Origin: Lumnitzera littorea | Lineage: Eukaryota; Streptophyta; Magnoliopsida; Myrtales; Combretaceae | Direction: 5' to 3' | Assembly (NCBI GenBank): GCA_024138015.1 | Contig: JAMXBB010000003.1 | Span: 32,854,537-32,918,536, forward strand | Length of the DNA: 64,000 nucleotides | Part shown: in pieces, positions 38,501-49,660 of the stretch | Layout of the letters: each line of letters begins with the position of its first letter | Numbering within the stretch: the stretch's first letter is position 1 | Notes under the pieces: model-generated | Databases searched by the model: none | Seen by the model: only the letters and a program-made list of their open reading frames with translations | Told to the model about the DNA's origin: nothing | Made by a program: the position numbers and the translations under genes

Positions 38501-38613
38501 ACTTCAAAGACTCTAAATGTCCTAAAATCACTCTTAACACTTCTAACCCTAAGTAGCTTAATTGAATAACTGACATTAAATTTGCATGCCAAATTCATGT
38601 TTGATAGTTATCA
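35557..38613 (-). mobile_element. Unidentified 3,057-bp insert splitting the T2 array
   Basis: The array stops at CCTACT (35,551-35,556) and resumes with CCTACT (38,614-38,619), which looks like a 5-6 bp target duplication. The insert starts AATATGAGGCAAGTATACC and ends GATAGTTATCA. Its minus strand contains sequence of the type TTGCTTAGGGATAAGCAAAT just before AAGTGTGGGG, a phrase common in plant repetitive elements. That suggests a minus-strand retroelement derivative without coding capacity. Open frames at 37,352-37,606 and nearby are low-complexity. Family unresolved. Confidence 0.5.
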
Positions 38614-38915
38614 CCTACTCATAAGAGCATTATCCTATTTTGCCACTAATAGAGAGTCATCCTATCTTATTTTTTAAAGATCTATCCTTTCGAGCTGCTG
38701 ATCCTTAAAAAGATATATTATCTTAAGGATACCCCACCTTTTAAGTCGAGACCCTATTTCTCTGACATTCAAAGTTCTTTATCCTATCCTTTTAAGATGA
38801 CACACTTTTTATTTAATCTTACCCTATTAATCCAAGCTAAGACTCAACAAAAATGGGTATGTCTTTTTATCTTTATAGTAAAGTGTTTACAAGCATCACT
38901 ACAAAGTAGGGTAGT
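38614..38915 (+). repeat. Residual T2 array and polypurine tract
   Basis: Array-like units (CACCTACTCATAAGAGCATT, then ATCCTATTTT) continue to about 38,780 in degraded form. ACAAAGTAGGGTAGT at 38,901-38,915 directly precedes the 3' LTR and serves as the purine tract. Confidence 0.6.
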
Positions 38916-41900
38916 TGTAAACATCCTATTTTTGTCACCCTTAATTTTAATTTTAATTTTGGGTCAAGTTTACAAAAAACACAAAAAAAAAAATTTAATT
39001 GTAAAAAAAACAACCAAAACATCAAAATATATAAAGAAAATTGAAAAATAAAAAATACAAAGTATCAAGAGTCTAAATCAAATCAATAAGTCATTTACAG
39101 TCGGATGAGGCAATTTTAGTGATCAAAGATATACATACGATTTAATGATTTTTGAGTCTTTGAAAATTGGCCTTTGTTGGAAAAAATATATATTTTTGAG
39201 AAGTCCAATGAAAATTTAGAATCATAGGCTTTTATTGAACAATAACAAGACAAAGCAAAAAATATTAAGACTCGAGATTTATTTTGTTGCATGTATATTT
39301 GTTATTATTTAGTTGTCTTGGGGCTCCTTTAAATAGCAAGGGAATTAAATTAGCCTTGGGATTGAAGAACTCAAAATAAAATATGGCCTACGCTATGTGT
39401 TATATTAAATATGCATGTAGCATTAATTAAGGAATTGGACATAGCACAGTTGGCTAGTGCCTTGGGTTTAGCTTGGAAGGTCACAAGTTCAAGTCCTCTA
39501 AATAGCACCATGCAACTTTTCATTTTTTTTTTTTCCTCTTTTCTTTCTTCTTTCCATTCACGTACATTGTACATAAGCAACCCCTTCTTCAACTACAAGC
39601 TATGGAAATGGGGGAAGAAGAGCTCAGGTTAGACGAATTTATCTCGGTTTTATTGAATCTTCCATAATTTGACATGGATTTTGATGCAATCATATGAAAT
39701 TATTATCAAAACATCAAAATATCTAAAGGATTTACATTATTAACAAAAAGATCAAAGATTTATAAAATAAAATTTTCGAACTTTATCTCCAAATCTATCC
39801 ATAATTGATTCTAATCTATCTTAAGCTCCAAATGTGATTTTAACTTCACTTTTATAACTAATAGAGCTCAAATAGATCAAGGATAGAATCTCCCACTCGC
39901 CCATCGTACCTACAGTAGCTACCCATCATCCTCAGCCCCTTTTTTACACCAACCACCTCTCTCTCATACACAATAAACACTATAGAACCACCTATTGACC
40001 CATAATCTCCATCAACAATGACTAATACACACCCACTTGCTGTCAACAAACACAGCCCTACCGTCGCTAGTCTCTCTTGACATAAACAAACCGACCTAAA
40101 CCAAGCTTCAGATCCACAACATCCACTAGAAAAATCAACCCCACTCCTCATTGCCACAATACACAACATCAATCCACACTAACCCCTCTCTCGACCCTCT
40201 TGATCATAACACCAACACCGAAGGCCACTTCACCCTATCCTTCTCCTCCACCATCCTCAACCCTATGATGCTTACTACTTCCCTGAACCCAGCAACACAC
40301 GCTAAGCAAACCCAGAACCCAGCCATACCCTAAGACCCAAACAGTAGCAACCAATATCAATAACAACAATAATGCTTAACCTGATGGCAGTCCACACATA
40401 GAAACTCATAACCCGCCCCGCGTAGTATGGAACACCTACACGCTATACCCACCAGCAAACACCCAACCCCAATCTTTCTTCCTCACCATGCGTCTTAACC
40501 CAATAAACCTAACACTTGAACACATACATACCAGATGTCTCAACAACAATCCTCGCACCACCTTCACCTTACCACATCACGCCACTCTTGACCCATAGTA
40601 CATGCATGTAACACATGCACTCATACACAACCATCAAGCCCGAACTGTACCACAACCCACCACCATACTAATCCTTGAAACCACCACTTCCTTCCAAGGC
40701 ATCAATCCTAAACACATTTTCACTAATCTAAATCACATGAAAATGTGATTTCCCACATGCTTTTGTACTTGAAACACGTCGTAGGAATCTATTAGAGCTG
40801 TTGGTTGAAGAAGAGCTACCACTCAAATCCGAACCTAGTGGAATCCTAGTGAACTAACTGACTCAGTTTCAACTTAACCCATGTAGTAGACTTCCCCCTA
40901 ACTCGACTTGCGCAATATAGGGTGGTTTTTTTTTTTATTTTGTTTCTTGATTTTTTTATTTTTTTCTTTCCTGTTCCATTTATCCATTTATATGTAATAA
41001 TAGACTTGATGCTAACTTATTTCTTTACTTAGTTGTAGGTCCAAATTTAGTTTTTATTTATTTATTTATTTGTGTACTATTAAATAATTTCTATTACATG
41101 ATTTCATTGGTACTAACTCAGTTTTTTTTGTAGGTTTTGATATCAATTCTTTATAGTTAATTTTCTAGGCATATCATCATTAAAAAAATTAAATAAATAT
41201 CTTTACATCTTGCATATTGCATGAAAATCGTATATTTTATAAAAATTTTACATTTTTAGATATAATTGCATATTTTTCTAAGATTCATATCTTTAGTGAA
41301 GATGTGTATCTAAATTATATATCTTAGTAGATTTGCATAAATCTTATATTTTAAGGTTTTCTTTAAAAAAAAATAAATTTTTAGCACACAGTCGTTCTTT
41401 AAATAATAAAAATCTTAACTGGAGTCTTTTAAAAAAATTTGGTCATTTAGGTTTTTTAAAGTTGGAGAATAAAGTTAGATTTTTTTTTTTAAATAAATTG
41501 TTAAAGAACATAAATCTAGCTCAATTTTCAAATTAAAAAAAAAAATCAACCCACTAAATCTTTTCTAAAAAGCAGAAGTACGTTGGTTGATCTTGACTAA
41601 TAGGTACATAGATACCTCTAGAGCAACCATAAAAAAAATGAAAACCTTTTTTTTATTTGTTTTTTTTTTATAAAATTAGTAATAAAATTATTAAAAATTC
41701 ATTTTAATTGCATTTTGTACATTTTCGCATATTTTGGCTTCTTTAAAAAAATTATAAAAATAAAGGCCCCTTAGTTCTTTTTTTATTATTATTATTTTTA
41801 CATGATGATTTAATCTTAATAGGTTAGCTCCCAATTTTAGATTTTCTGATTAAATTTTTTGAAAAATTAATTTTTTAGAAAATCTATAGTCTAGTGGATA

Positions 41901-42105
41901 AGTTAAGATTTTCCTATCCGAAAACTCTAATTTGACCTTTTTACTAGTTTTATTGGTTGGCAACTCCTAATTATTTTTTTAAAATAATTTTTAGACGATT
42001 TTTTAAAGAAAAATGTTTTTCCTTAATTTAATGTCAAGAAATTTATATTAAGTGGACTGAGCTCAATATAGGTTAAATTAAGAAATGTCGAAATAGGGCT
42101 TAACA
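38916..42105 (+). repeat. T2 3' LTR (3,190 bp)
   Basis: This is the partner of 25,898-29,050. It begins TGTAAACATCCTATTTTTG and ends GGGCTTAACA. It carries the better-preserved tRNA-like motif of the two LTRs. Confidence 0.85.
39442..39496 (+). promoter_or_regulatory. tRNA-like Pol III A-box/B-box pair within the T2 LTR
   Basis: TAGCACAGTTGG (39,442-39,453) fits the A-box consensus TRGYNNARNNGG at nearly every position, and AGTTCAAGTCC (39,486-39,496) fits the B-box GGTTCRANTCC. The starts are 44 bp apart as in tRNA genes. A D-stem GCAC/GTGC can form, but anticodon and T stems do not pair well. It is therefore a tRNA-derived (SINE-head-like) segment, not a tRNA. The other LTR has the decayed equivalent at 26,418-26,473. 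Confidence 0.5.
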
Positions 42106-42436
42106 TATACAATATGTCACTTAATAGGTCATAGTGCATACATCAGTTAAAGTGTACTAGGATGAGGTGTTGTGCAATGTCTTGCCTATGTGTACATCAC
42201 ACATTTTGCTAGGCTGAGCATAGTTATTTAACTAATAGGTCATACATGACAGATTACGAAACACCTATGCCATGAAGGAAAGAATATCTTATTGAATCTA
42301 GTAACACTTAGCTAGGTCAAAGACATGCAAAGACAACTAAGCCAAGTTTAAAAGAAAAGTCTAGTGATGAGCCAAATAGAGTTGACATGAAAAGTTTGTG
42401 GACTTGTTTCCCTAAGGAGTTACCTTAAGGGTTACT
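42106..42436 (+). pseudogene. P2 protease C-terminal half and linker to reverse transcriptase
   Basis: Plus-strand sequence encodes VLCNVLPM followed by a HILLG-like motif and VIHD...NTYAM, which match the C-terminal part of gypsy retropepsins (the LLGRPW...DG..N.Y segment). It then reaches the conserved linker before reverse transcriptase (FPKELP). It is flanked by T2 on the left and M2 on the right. The reverse transcriptase continues in register at 62,137. Confidence 0.65.
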
Positions 42437-43347
42437 TGATGTAAACTGAAGCCAAGAATAAAGAAGGTTGGTTGTAAGAATGGGTTAAAGCTTGCCGAAA
42501 GCTTGAAAAAAAGGTGAAGGGAAATGTACAAAAAGGACAAAAATGAGGGGAAAGTAAGCGAAACCCACGAACAATTCCAAGTGATATGATGCATCAATGG
42601 AACTTCCAAGGACTCATTGCACAACTCAATACGATGCACAAGTTGCTCCGATGAGATTATTCACCACCTAGCCTTACTTAAGAGTTAAGATAAGAGTGAA
42701 TAAGAGTAAACAAATAATGGTTATGAAAGGAAAATATCCAGTATATTAATGATAATCTAATCATCTCTAGCTATATGTACAAGGGGTATTTATACTCGAG
42801 AATTTAAGGTAACCTACCCAAAAAGGAAAAGACAAAAAGGGTATTGTCTCAAAGAAGTAACATACAAAGTATACAAAGGGTAAAAATAAATATTCATGGA
42901 CAAGCAATGATTATAGTAGCAGATTCTACAAGTGGTCCTGAACACATGGCAGCAATGTATTGGTAGTACTATTGGAGAATGTAGATAAAGTAGTATAAGT
43001 TAATTGGATGGTTGAGCAAGGGTGCCGAATAGGTGTGAACTCGTCCGAATAAGAGTGGTTGACACGTAAGATCTCTCAGACTTTCGACAATAATGTTGTT
43101 GAGTAAGGGGTCAGGTCAAATAGGACTAAGTAAGTGCATAGAGTCTGGCTATTATCAAGACATTCATCTATTTGGGACATAATTTCTGAAAGATAGGCAA
43201 TCATTCGGTACGACATAAAGAGTTTATTAGTAGCAACGAGTAACTTGGCCTTAGTAGGAATCGATTAAAGTAAGAGGAATTGCCTCATTAGTCCCTCTAG
43301 TCCTTGGGCTTGACTGCGTTAAAGGCCTAATAGCCTGATTCTTATCA
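42437..43347 (-). repeat. M2 3' LTR (911 bp)
   Basis: It pairs with 61,239-62,136. The two share, for example, AATAATGTTGYTRAGTAAGG just before GGTCAGGTC, which M1's LTRs lack. A purine tract (minus-strand CTCGGAGGGAA) abuts it at 43,348-43,358. Confidence 0.85.
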
Positions 43348-43538
43348 TTCCCTCCGAGTTGATTTAGATTTAGGATCAAATCCGATTGGCTTTCGTTTAG
43401 TTCTTCATTAGGATGATATGGACTGAGGTCAGCAATGTTGAAGGTGTCTGAAACCCCATAATCTTCAAGAAGGTCCAATTTATAGGCATTATCATTGATT
43501 TTCTAAAGGATTCTAAAAGGTCCTTCAGCCCATGTAGA
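43348..43538 (-). pseudogene. M2 integrase C-terminal end
   Basis: The minus strand encodes the terminal integrase segment DLLEDYGVSDTFNIADLSPY, followed by an acidic tail to the LTR. It is preceded (toward 43,538) by the conserved W-A-x-GPF and NDNAYKLDL stretch of gypsy integrases. It is detached from the rest of M2 integrase by M1. Confidence 0.7.
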
Positions 43539-43543
43539 CAGCT

Positions 43544-44425
43544 TGGTGTGAACCATGACCAAGATCAAACAAGGCCGATCATTGGGTGGGTTCGAGCTTG
43601 CAGAAAGCTCAAAAGAGTTAATGGGGAAAAAGTATAAAAGGAATGAAAGACAAATGAATAGTAAGCAAAAACCCACGAACAACTCTAGAGGATATGATAC
43701 ACTAATAGAACTTCCGAGGCCTCATGACACAATTCAATATGACACCCAAATTGGTCTAGTGAGGTTATTCGCCACCTAGCCTTACTCAAGGGTTAAGATA
43801 AGAGTGATGCTAAGAGTAAACAAAGTATTTACGCAAGGAAGGAAAAACACACCAGTGCATTAATGGTAATCTCTGTATGTCCTATAGCTATAATTACAAG
43901 GGTATTTATACCCATAAGTTATGGCAATTTGCCCAGAAAGGAAAACACAAAAAAAAAGCATTTCATTAAGAAGTAATGTATAAGGTACAAAGAGGTAAAA
44001 ATGAATATATAAGGAAAGTAATCATTGGTGCAATGGATTCTATATATGATACTATACACGTGGTGATACTATATTGGTGATGTCATTGGAGGATGTGGAT
44101 AAAAAGTACAAACAGATTACTTGTCCGAGTAAGGGTGGCTTAGTTAGTTTGAACTATCTCTCTCTACATCTTGGTAGGGGTGAAGCCGAGTAGGTAATTG
44201 GCCAGGCATGTGCGAGAATAAAGATGGGTTGTTATCTCAGCCTTCAGTTTTTCGGTACTCAACACGTGAGAAATAGGTAGTCATTCAGCTCAATAAGCAT
44301 AATGATTCAGCTCGATGGATAAAATGGGTCAGCAAGGAGATAATCGACCTCCGCATGAGTCTACTAAAACAAGAGGATTCGTCTTGCCAATCCTTTTAGT
44401 CCTTGAGTTCAACTATAGATCAAAG
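43544..44425 (-). repeat. M1 3' LTR, slightly truncated
   Basis: It matches 47,503-48,381 closely (shared CTATCTCTCTCWACATCTYR and AATTGGCCAGGCATGT). Its TGATAGG start is lost at the deletion junction with integrase, so the right limit is approximate. Confidence 0.8.
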
Positions 44426-44429
44426 GTCT

Positions 44430-45200
44430 GAGAGATTATGCTCTAACCAAGGCGTTAGGGTCCTCTTGTACAAGTACGAGTACAAAGATGTAGTCTAGGG
44501 GCAACTCAAGATTAAAACCATAGACTACCTCAAAGGGAGTCTGCTTAGTGGTGTCATACACTGTTCGGTTGTAAGCGAACTCGACCACTGGCAAGCAGCC
44601 GTCCCAATTAACCAAGTTCTTGCCTATTGTAGCTCGAAGCAATGATCCTAAAGTGTGATTGATCACCTCTATTTGGCCATCAGTTTAGGGGTGACAAGAA
44701 GTATTGAATAGTAGTTTAGTCCCCATTCGCCGCCACAAGGTCCTCCAGAAATGGCTTAATAACTTTAAGTCTCAATCGGAGACTACACTTCTCAATACGC
44801 CATGTATCCACACAATTTCCTACAAGAAAAGAGAAGCAATAATCGAAGCATCATTAGTTTTGGAGCAAAGCATGAAGTGTGCCATTTTGCTGAACTGATC
44901 TACAATGACCATTACAAAATCTTTGCCTCGAGTAGTTTATGGTAGTTCGAGAATAAAATCCATGCTCAATTCAGTCCATGGCTTCGTCAGGACAGGTAAA
45001 GGCATTACTTTTCCTTACTCTGCTGCACTTAGCCCTCTTATACATAGCATAGCCCTCAACAACTCGGTGCACATCTCTTCTCATTCTTAGCCAAAAGAAT
45101 CAACCATTTGGTAGTTCATAGTTTCTTCTTTCTCCAAAATGTCCGGAGAGTCCTTCATTGTGGGCTTCCTTGATCAACGATTCCTACAGTAAATAAGTTG
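44430..45200 (-). pseudogene. M1 integrase, C-terminal domain deleted
   Basis: The minus strand encodes a zinc-domain segment (EAHNEGLSGHFG, later a VHRVVEG region) and the catalytic core with MAHFMLCSKTNDASIIASLF. It then gives ATIGKNLVNWDGCLPVVEFA and TPFEVVYGFNLELPLDY, the signature run of gypsy integrases. Stops and frameshifts are present. The frame stops at an ED-P-N stretch and enters LTR sequence, so the DNA-binding C-terminus is absent. Confidence 0.75.
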
Positions 45201-45399
45201 GCACACATAATTTTCCACCTCAAAGCAAGTAATCATCCTTTACATGATACTCATCCACCATTCTTCCATCGACGCATCGCATGATTATGGGTCCAAAGTA
45301 TAGATCCTTATAATAATGTTCTTTAATACTTGTAAATCCAAATAGTCTGGTCTATAGTTCAGATAAAAGTATATGTCTTCTTAAAAGAGCATCTGTAAC

Positions 45400-46660
45400 G
45401 ACATTGCTCTTTCTTTGCTTATATTTTATTACAAAATTGAATCCCTCGAGGAATTCAACCCATCCCACCTACTGCTTTGATAACTTAGTCTGACTTTAGA
45501 GGTACCTCAATGACTCATAATCAGTATATATAACGAATTCTCTCAATAATAAATGTTGCTACCATACTTGTAGCACCCAAATCAGTGCCAAGAGTTCTTT
45601 GTCATATACGAAATAATACAACTGTAGTCTTTTGAGCTTCTCACTGTGGAAAGCAATAAGTCAACCTTCTTGCATCAGGACAGTACCTATTCCAACGCTT
45701 GATGCATCATACTCCAACTCAAATACTTTCTCAAAGTCAAGTAGAACTAATATTAAGGCAGAGGTCAACCTCTCTTTTATCTTGGCAAAGCTCTTCTCCT
45801 CCCTTTCCCCCCATCGGAGGTTAGTGTTTTTCTTCGTTAGCTCAATAAGTAGTACAGCGAGGGTGCTAAAATTCTTGATGAACCGCTTATAGAATGAAGC
45901 CAGTCCATGGAAACTTCTTACGTCGACACGAGTAGTAGGAGTCGACCACTCGACAATTGCTCAAATCTTCTCATCATCTTCTTGCAAACCTCCTTCACTG
46001 ACTATATAGCCCAAGAATACTACTTTCTCCTAACAAAAGCAACATTTCTTTAGATTGCTGAATAGTCTCTCAGCATGGAAGATATCTAGAACAGCACATA
46101 AGTGTTCATAGTAACTCAGCATATCGACACTATAGACCAAGATGTCATCAAAGTATACCACGACACACTTCCCTATAAGATGTCTTAGTATATGATTCAT
46201 TAGTCTCATGAAAGTGCTCAAGGAATTCAATAAGCCAAAGGGCACGACCATCCATTTGTATAATCCATGTCAAGTCTTGAACGCCGTTTTCCACTCATCG
46301 CCTAACCTCATGCAGATTTGATGGTAGCTAAATTTAAAATCAATCTTACTAAAAATCTTGGCTCCACTAAGTTCATCCAACATATCTTCTACCCTTGGGA
46401 TGGGTATCTGTATTTGATCTTAATCTTGTCATGGCTTGGTTGTCTACACACATCCCCCAGGTTTCGCCCTTCTTCGGCATTAGAAGCGCTGACACAGCAC
46501 AAGGGCTGAGACTTTCTCTACCATAACCTCTTTCTAGTAACTCACTAACTCGTTGTTGGAGCTTAGAAGCATGCTCAAGATTCATTCGATAAGCTAGCTT
46601 ATTCAGCAGCACAGCACCAGGTATCAAGTCAGTGCAGTGTTCTATGCCTCGAGATTCATC
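45400..46660 (-). pseudogene. M1 reverse transcriptase and RNase H
   Basis: On the minus strand, the linker GIEHCTDLIPGAVLLNKLAY (from about 46,655) precedes ESLSPCAVSALLMPKKGETW and CVDNQA. The catalytic YFDD is at 46,155-46,144 within CVVVYFDDILVYS, and the thumb and connection region follow. RNase H follows at about 45,890-45,450, with a DASYSNSNTF-type start readable only in other frames. The catalytic motif survives, but stops and frameshifts interrupt the frame. Confidence 0.75.
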
Positions 46661-46669
46661 AGTCCGACC

Positions 46670-47335
46670 TCTTTATCTCAACTCCTGAAGTCAAATGAAA
46701 GTATCTTGAAGATAATTTTTTGGTACGAATCTATTTCTAAGTATTCTCTTCATCTCGGGCTAAGTATTAATCTCTCGATAGCCTTCTCGTCTCTTCATCA
46801 TCTAAAAATCCTTCCACTACATGGTAGTATATTTGAAGAACTCAACAGTATTAGTTCTCACTTTCTCGTAATCTTGGTACTGATAATAATTAAATACATA
46901 CTCCACCTTCTCTTCCCACTCTAGATATTCATTGGTATTCATAAATCTATTGAAACTCAGAATCCAAAGCTTCACATGGTCGGATGCTCTAGGGACTTGT
47001 ACATATTCTTCTTCAAAATACTCTTCCTCATTCTCTTTATCAAGCTCTCTCAAGTCTATTCTTCGCCTTACTCGTCCACCTACACCTCCACCTCAAACTG
47101 ATCAAGCTGGGTTTTGACCTTTAACAGGTTGAGCAGCTTATGGAGTATTCTGTACGGCTTCAGTGGGTCAGCAATTGAGCGCATGAACAATTCTAGTTAG
47201 ATCTACTAAGAGGTTAGCCACCTCATCAATTTTTTAGTCAGTACTTATCAATATCTCCTATGACTATAGTCAATGGTAGACAACTCCACTGTTGTCATCT
47301 CCAGTACCAACATTCACATTTAGATCAGTCATTTT
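46670..47335 (-). pseudogene. M1 gag, C-terminally deleted
   Basis: It starts at an ATG at 47,335, shortly after the primer site region (47,470-47,500). An acidic hinge (DKENEEEYFEEEYVQVPRA) and a gag core segment (FNRFMNTNEYLEWEEKVEYV) are clear. The sequence passes into the reverse transcriptase linker before any zinc knuckle appears, showing an internal deletion. Confidence 0.7.
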
Positions 47336-47502
47336 CTTTATTGATTAAAAGTTCAAATAAACACCAGAAAATCAATAGCTAGCAAACTCAACCATTAAGA
47401 TGAACACAGTAGCTTGCTCAGTTTCACACATGCAAAACAAAGTATGAACAAAACTCTAGAAGAACCAACAACTTAAACTAAACCTCTACTTTAATGCCAA
47501 GA

Positions 47503-48381
47503 TGGTGCAAATCGTGACCAAGAAAAGATAAGGCCGATTGTTGGGTGGGTCCGAGCTTACAAAAAGCTCGAAAGAGTTAATGGGGAAAAAGTACAAAAGG
47601 AATGAAAGATAAATGATTAGTAAGCAAAAACCCACGAACAACTCTAGAAGATATGACATACTAATTGAACTTCCAAGAACTCACAACACAATTCGATATG
47701 ATGCATGAATTGGTCCTATGAGGTTACTTGCCACCTAGCGTTGCTCAAGGGTTAGGATAAGAGTGATGCTAAAAGTAAACAGAGTGTTTATGCAAAGAAG
47801 GAAAGACACACCAATATGTTAATGGTAATCTCTGTATATCCTACAGCTACAATTATAAGGTTATTTATACCCATAAGTTATAGCAACTTACCTAAAAAGG
47901 AAAAGACAAAAAAGGCATTTCCTAAAGAAGTAATGTACAAGATACAAAAGTGTAAAAATGAATACATAAGGAAAGTAATCACTAGTACAACGGATTTCAC
48001 ACTTGATACTGTAACGTGGCGATGCTACATTGGTGATGCCATTAAAGAATGTGAACAAAAAGTATAGACAGTTTGCTTGTCCAAGCAGGGGTGGCTTGAT
48101 TAGTCTAAACTATCTCTCTCAACATCTCAACAGAGGTAAGGCCGAGTAAGTAATTGGCCAGGCATGTACAAAAATGGAGATAGGCTGTTATCTCGGCCTT
48201 CAGTTTCTCGGCATTCAACACTCGAGAAATAGGTAGTTACTCAATTCAGTAGGCAAAATGGGTTAGCAAAGAGATATTCGGCCTCCGCATGAGTCAACCG
48301 GAACAGGAAGATTCATCTTGCCATCCCTCCAGTCCTCGAGCTTGGCTGCAAGTCAGATTTCTGGTAACCTAATTCCCATCA
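47503..48381 (-). repeat. M1 5' LTR (879 bp)
   Basis: It is complete at both ends: TGGTGCAAATCG at the low coordinate and AATTCCCATCA at the high one. The first base pair at the low end (TGG rather than TGA) differs from M2 by a transition. Confidence 0.85.
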
Positions 48382-48386
48382 CAACT

Positions 48387-48570
48387 TATTTCTCCTCTTA
48401 CTCAGAAACCTTTCCTTACTTAAGTGTAACCGTACTAGCTCTCTAGCTAAAACTGTCTCGTCATGTTACCCTTGGCCTTCTCTCACATTCTTCTGGCAGG
48501 TTAGTCGATCTGCGGAGTAACTTTGTCATAGATGCGTTGTAAGGACTCTATTTGTACTCTCGCACTAGGG
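48387..48570 (-). pseudogene. M2 integrase middle piece, stranded between M1 and P1
   Basis: This 184-bp island encodes, on the minus strand, the GDLVW...HLRKERFPSKR-type segment (here RELVRLHLSKERFLSKRRNK) of gypsy integrase. It carries the P1 target duplication at one end and the M1 target duplication at the other. It is the key evidence that both elements entered the same M2 copy. Confidence 0.75.
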
Positions 48571-48575
48571 TCTTT

Positions 48576-49408
48576 TGATAGGAATCTACCCCCTAGACCA
48601 ATCACTCGTAGTTAAGCTAAAAGACTCCACAAACTCGCGTAGAGAATATTAGCTCGAAACCAAAGCTGAGACAAGGATTCCTATTCCGAACTGATCTCTT
48701 GCCAACTTGACTATCAAATCCTTACATGTGTCAGATCTGCTCCTGCCTAACAGTGATGCCTTATTTCAAAAGATAACCTTAATCTATACAAGCTGAGCTG
48801 TTAGACCAACCACAAACATCTGATGCCAATACAACTAACTTCTCTACAGGACCAATTAACCCCCAACCTCATCTAAATCAAGTCGACCCCTAACTATAAA
48901 TGTTATTCTACTTCTGCCTACCTTGTATCACATTTCTCCCATCTAACCACCGAACGACATGTGTCTTCTGATACAATATTCTAGAATGATTCTTTCTTTT
49001 TCGTATTGAATAATCTTTACTCCTTTTAGTATGTTTTATGTAACTTAATTGTAGAATTGCCTTTAGTCTTTTCATACATGTAAAGTAACTCTAGTGAATG
49101 GGTATAAAAACCTCCACTTTCTTGTATGTAGACATCAACTAGTCAATACAGAATTATTCACGTTAAGCAACCTTAGTATTCTCATTATCATTTGACTCTT
49201 ATCTATTTCCATTAGCAAAGACTAGTGGCGAGTGACCCTTCAATTCAAACCAGTGCATCATATCCAACTTATTATAAGCCAAGTAGGATCTGGTGGTGCG
49301 TTATATCCATTCGGTAGCTGCTCAAACTTTGCTAACTTTTTCCCTATTTGTTTTTTATTTGCTTCATTGTGATGCTTTTCCGTATATCTAACCCCCAAAG
49401 ATGCATCA
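48576..49408 (+). repeat. P1 5' LTR (833 bp)
   Basis: It has the same length as the 3' LTR and aligns without large gaps. A TATAAAAACC start-region motif lies near 49,103. Many of the differences from its partner that I read are C/T or G/A. Confidence 0.9.
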
Positions 49409-49415
49409 GCTTCAC

Positions 49416-49427
49416 TAGTATCGGAGC
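49416..49427 (+). other. P1 primer-binding site (tRNA-Met type)
   Basis: TAGTATCGGAGC matches TGGTATCAGAGC apart from two transitions, seven bases after the LTR. Confidence 0.65.
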
Positions 49428-49660
49428 ACAGTTCCGTAATGGAGTATATAAAGTTACAGTGAAGTTTAGATTTACCTTACTATTTGTGACTATTGTATTC
49501 GTTCCGTAGCTACTATAGTATGTTTGTATCTAAGTGTAGTTTCATTATTACTTTGTTTTTCATTACGAAAATAGAGCAAGTTCGCTACTATTTTATTTGA
49601 GTGATTATTAGGTATTAAAGTTGTTAGTGAGTTATTAATCTGTCCGAGAGGTATTACACC

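Larger units (their letters stand above)
25898..42105 (+). mobile_element. T2: large Tat/Ogre-like retrotransposon nested in P2 protease
   Basis: Two LTRs of 3,153 bp (25,898-29,050) and 3,190 bp (38,916-42,105) start TGTARACATCCTATTTTTG and end AACA. The interior has a plus-strand Tat-type gag, a long 39-bp tandem array, a 3-kb insert splitting that array, and a purine tract before the 3' LTR. I see no protease, reverse transcriptase or integrase, so T2 is a gag-only, non-autonomous element or has lost pol. The flanks are TACAT and TATAC, which match at three of five bases with both differences being transitions. P2's protease coding is on both sides, with its aspartate-site half to the left and its C-terminal half to the right. 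Confidence 0.8.
43544..48381 (-). mobile_element. M1: internally deleted Ty3/gypsy element nested in M2 integrase
   Basis: The LTRs are 43,544 to about 44,425 (3') and 47,503-48,381 (5'), flanked by CAGCT (43,539-43,543) and CAACT (48,382-48,386). The coding order on the minus strand is gag, reverse transcriptase, RNase H, integrase. Two internal deletions are visible: gag joins the reverse transcriptase linker near 46,670 (zinc knuckle and protease missing), and integrase runs into the 3' LTR near 44,425 with its C-terminal domain and the first bases of the LTR missing. M2 integrase reads on across it. Confidence 0.85.

Noticed and set aside
39442..39510. A functional tRNA gene
   Set aside because: The A and B boxes are good, but the anticodon and T stems do not pair, and the sequence is part of a repeated LTR.
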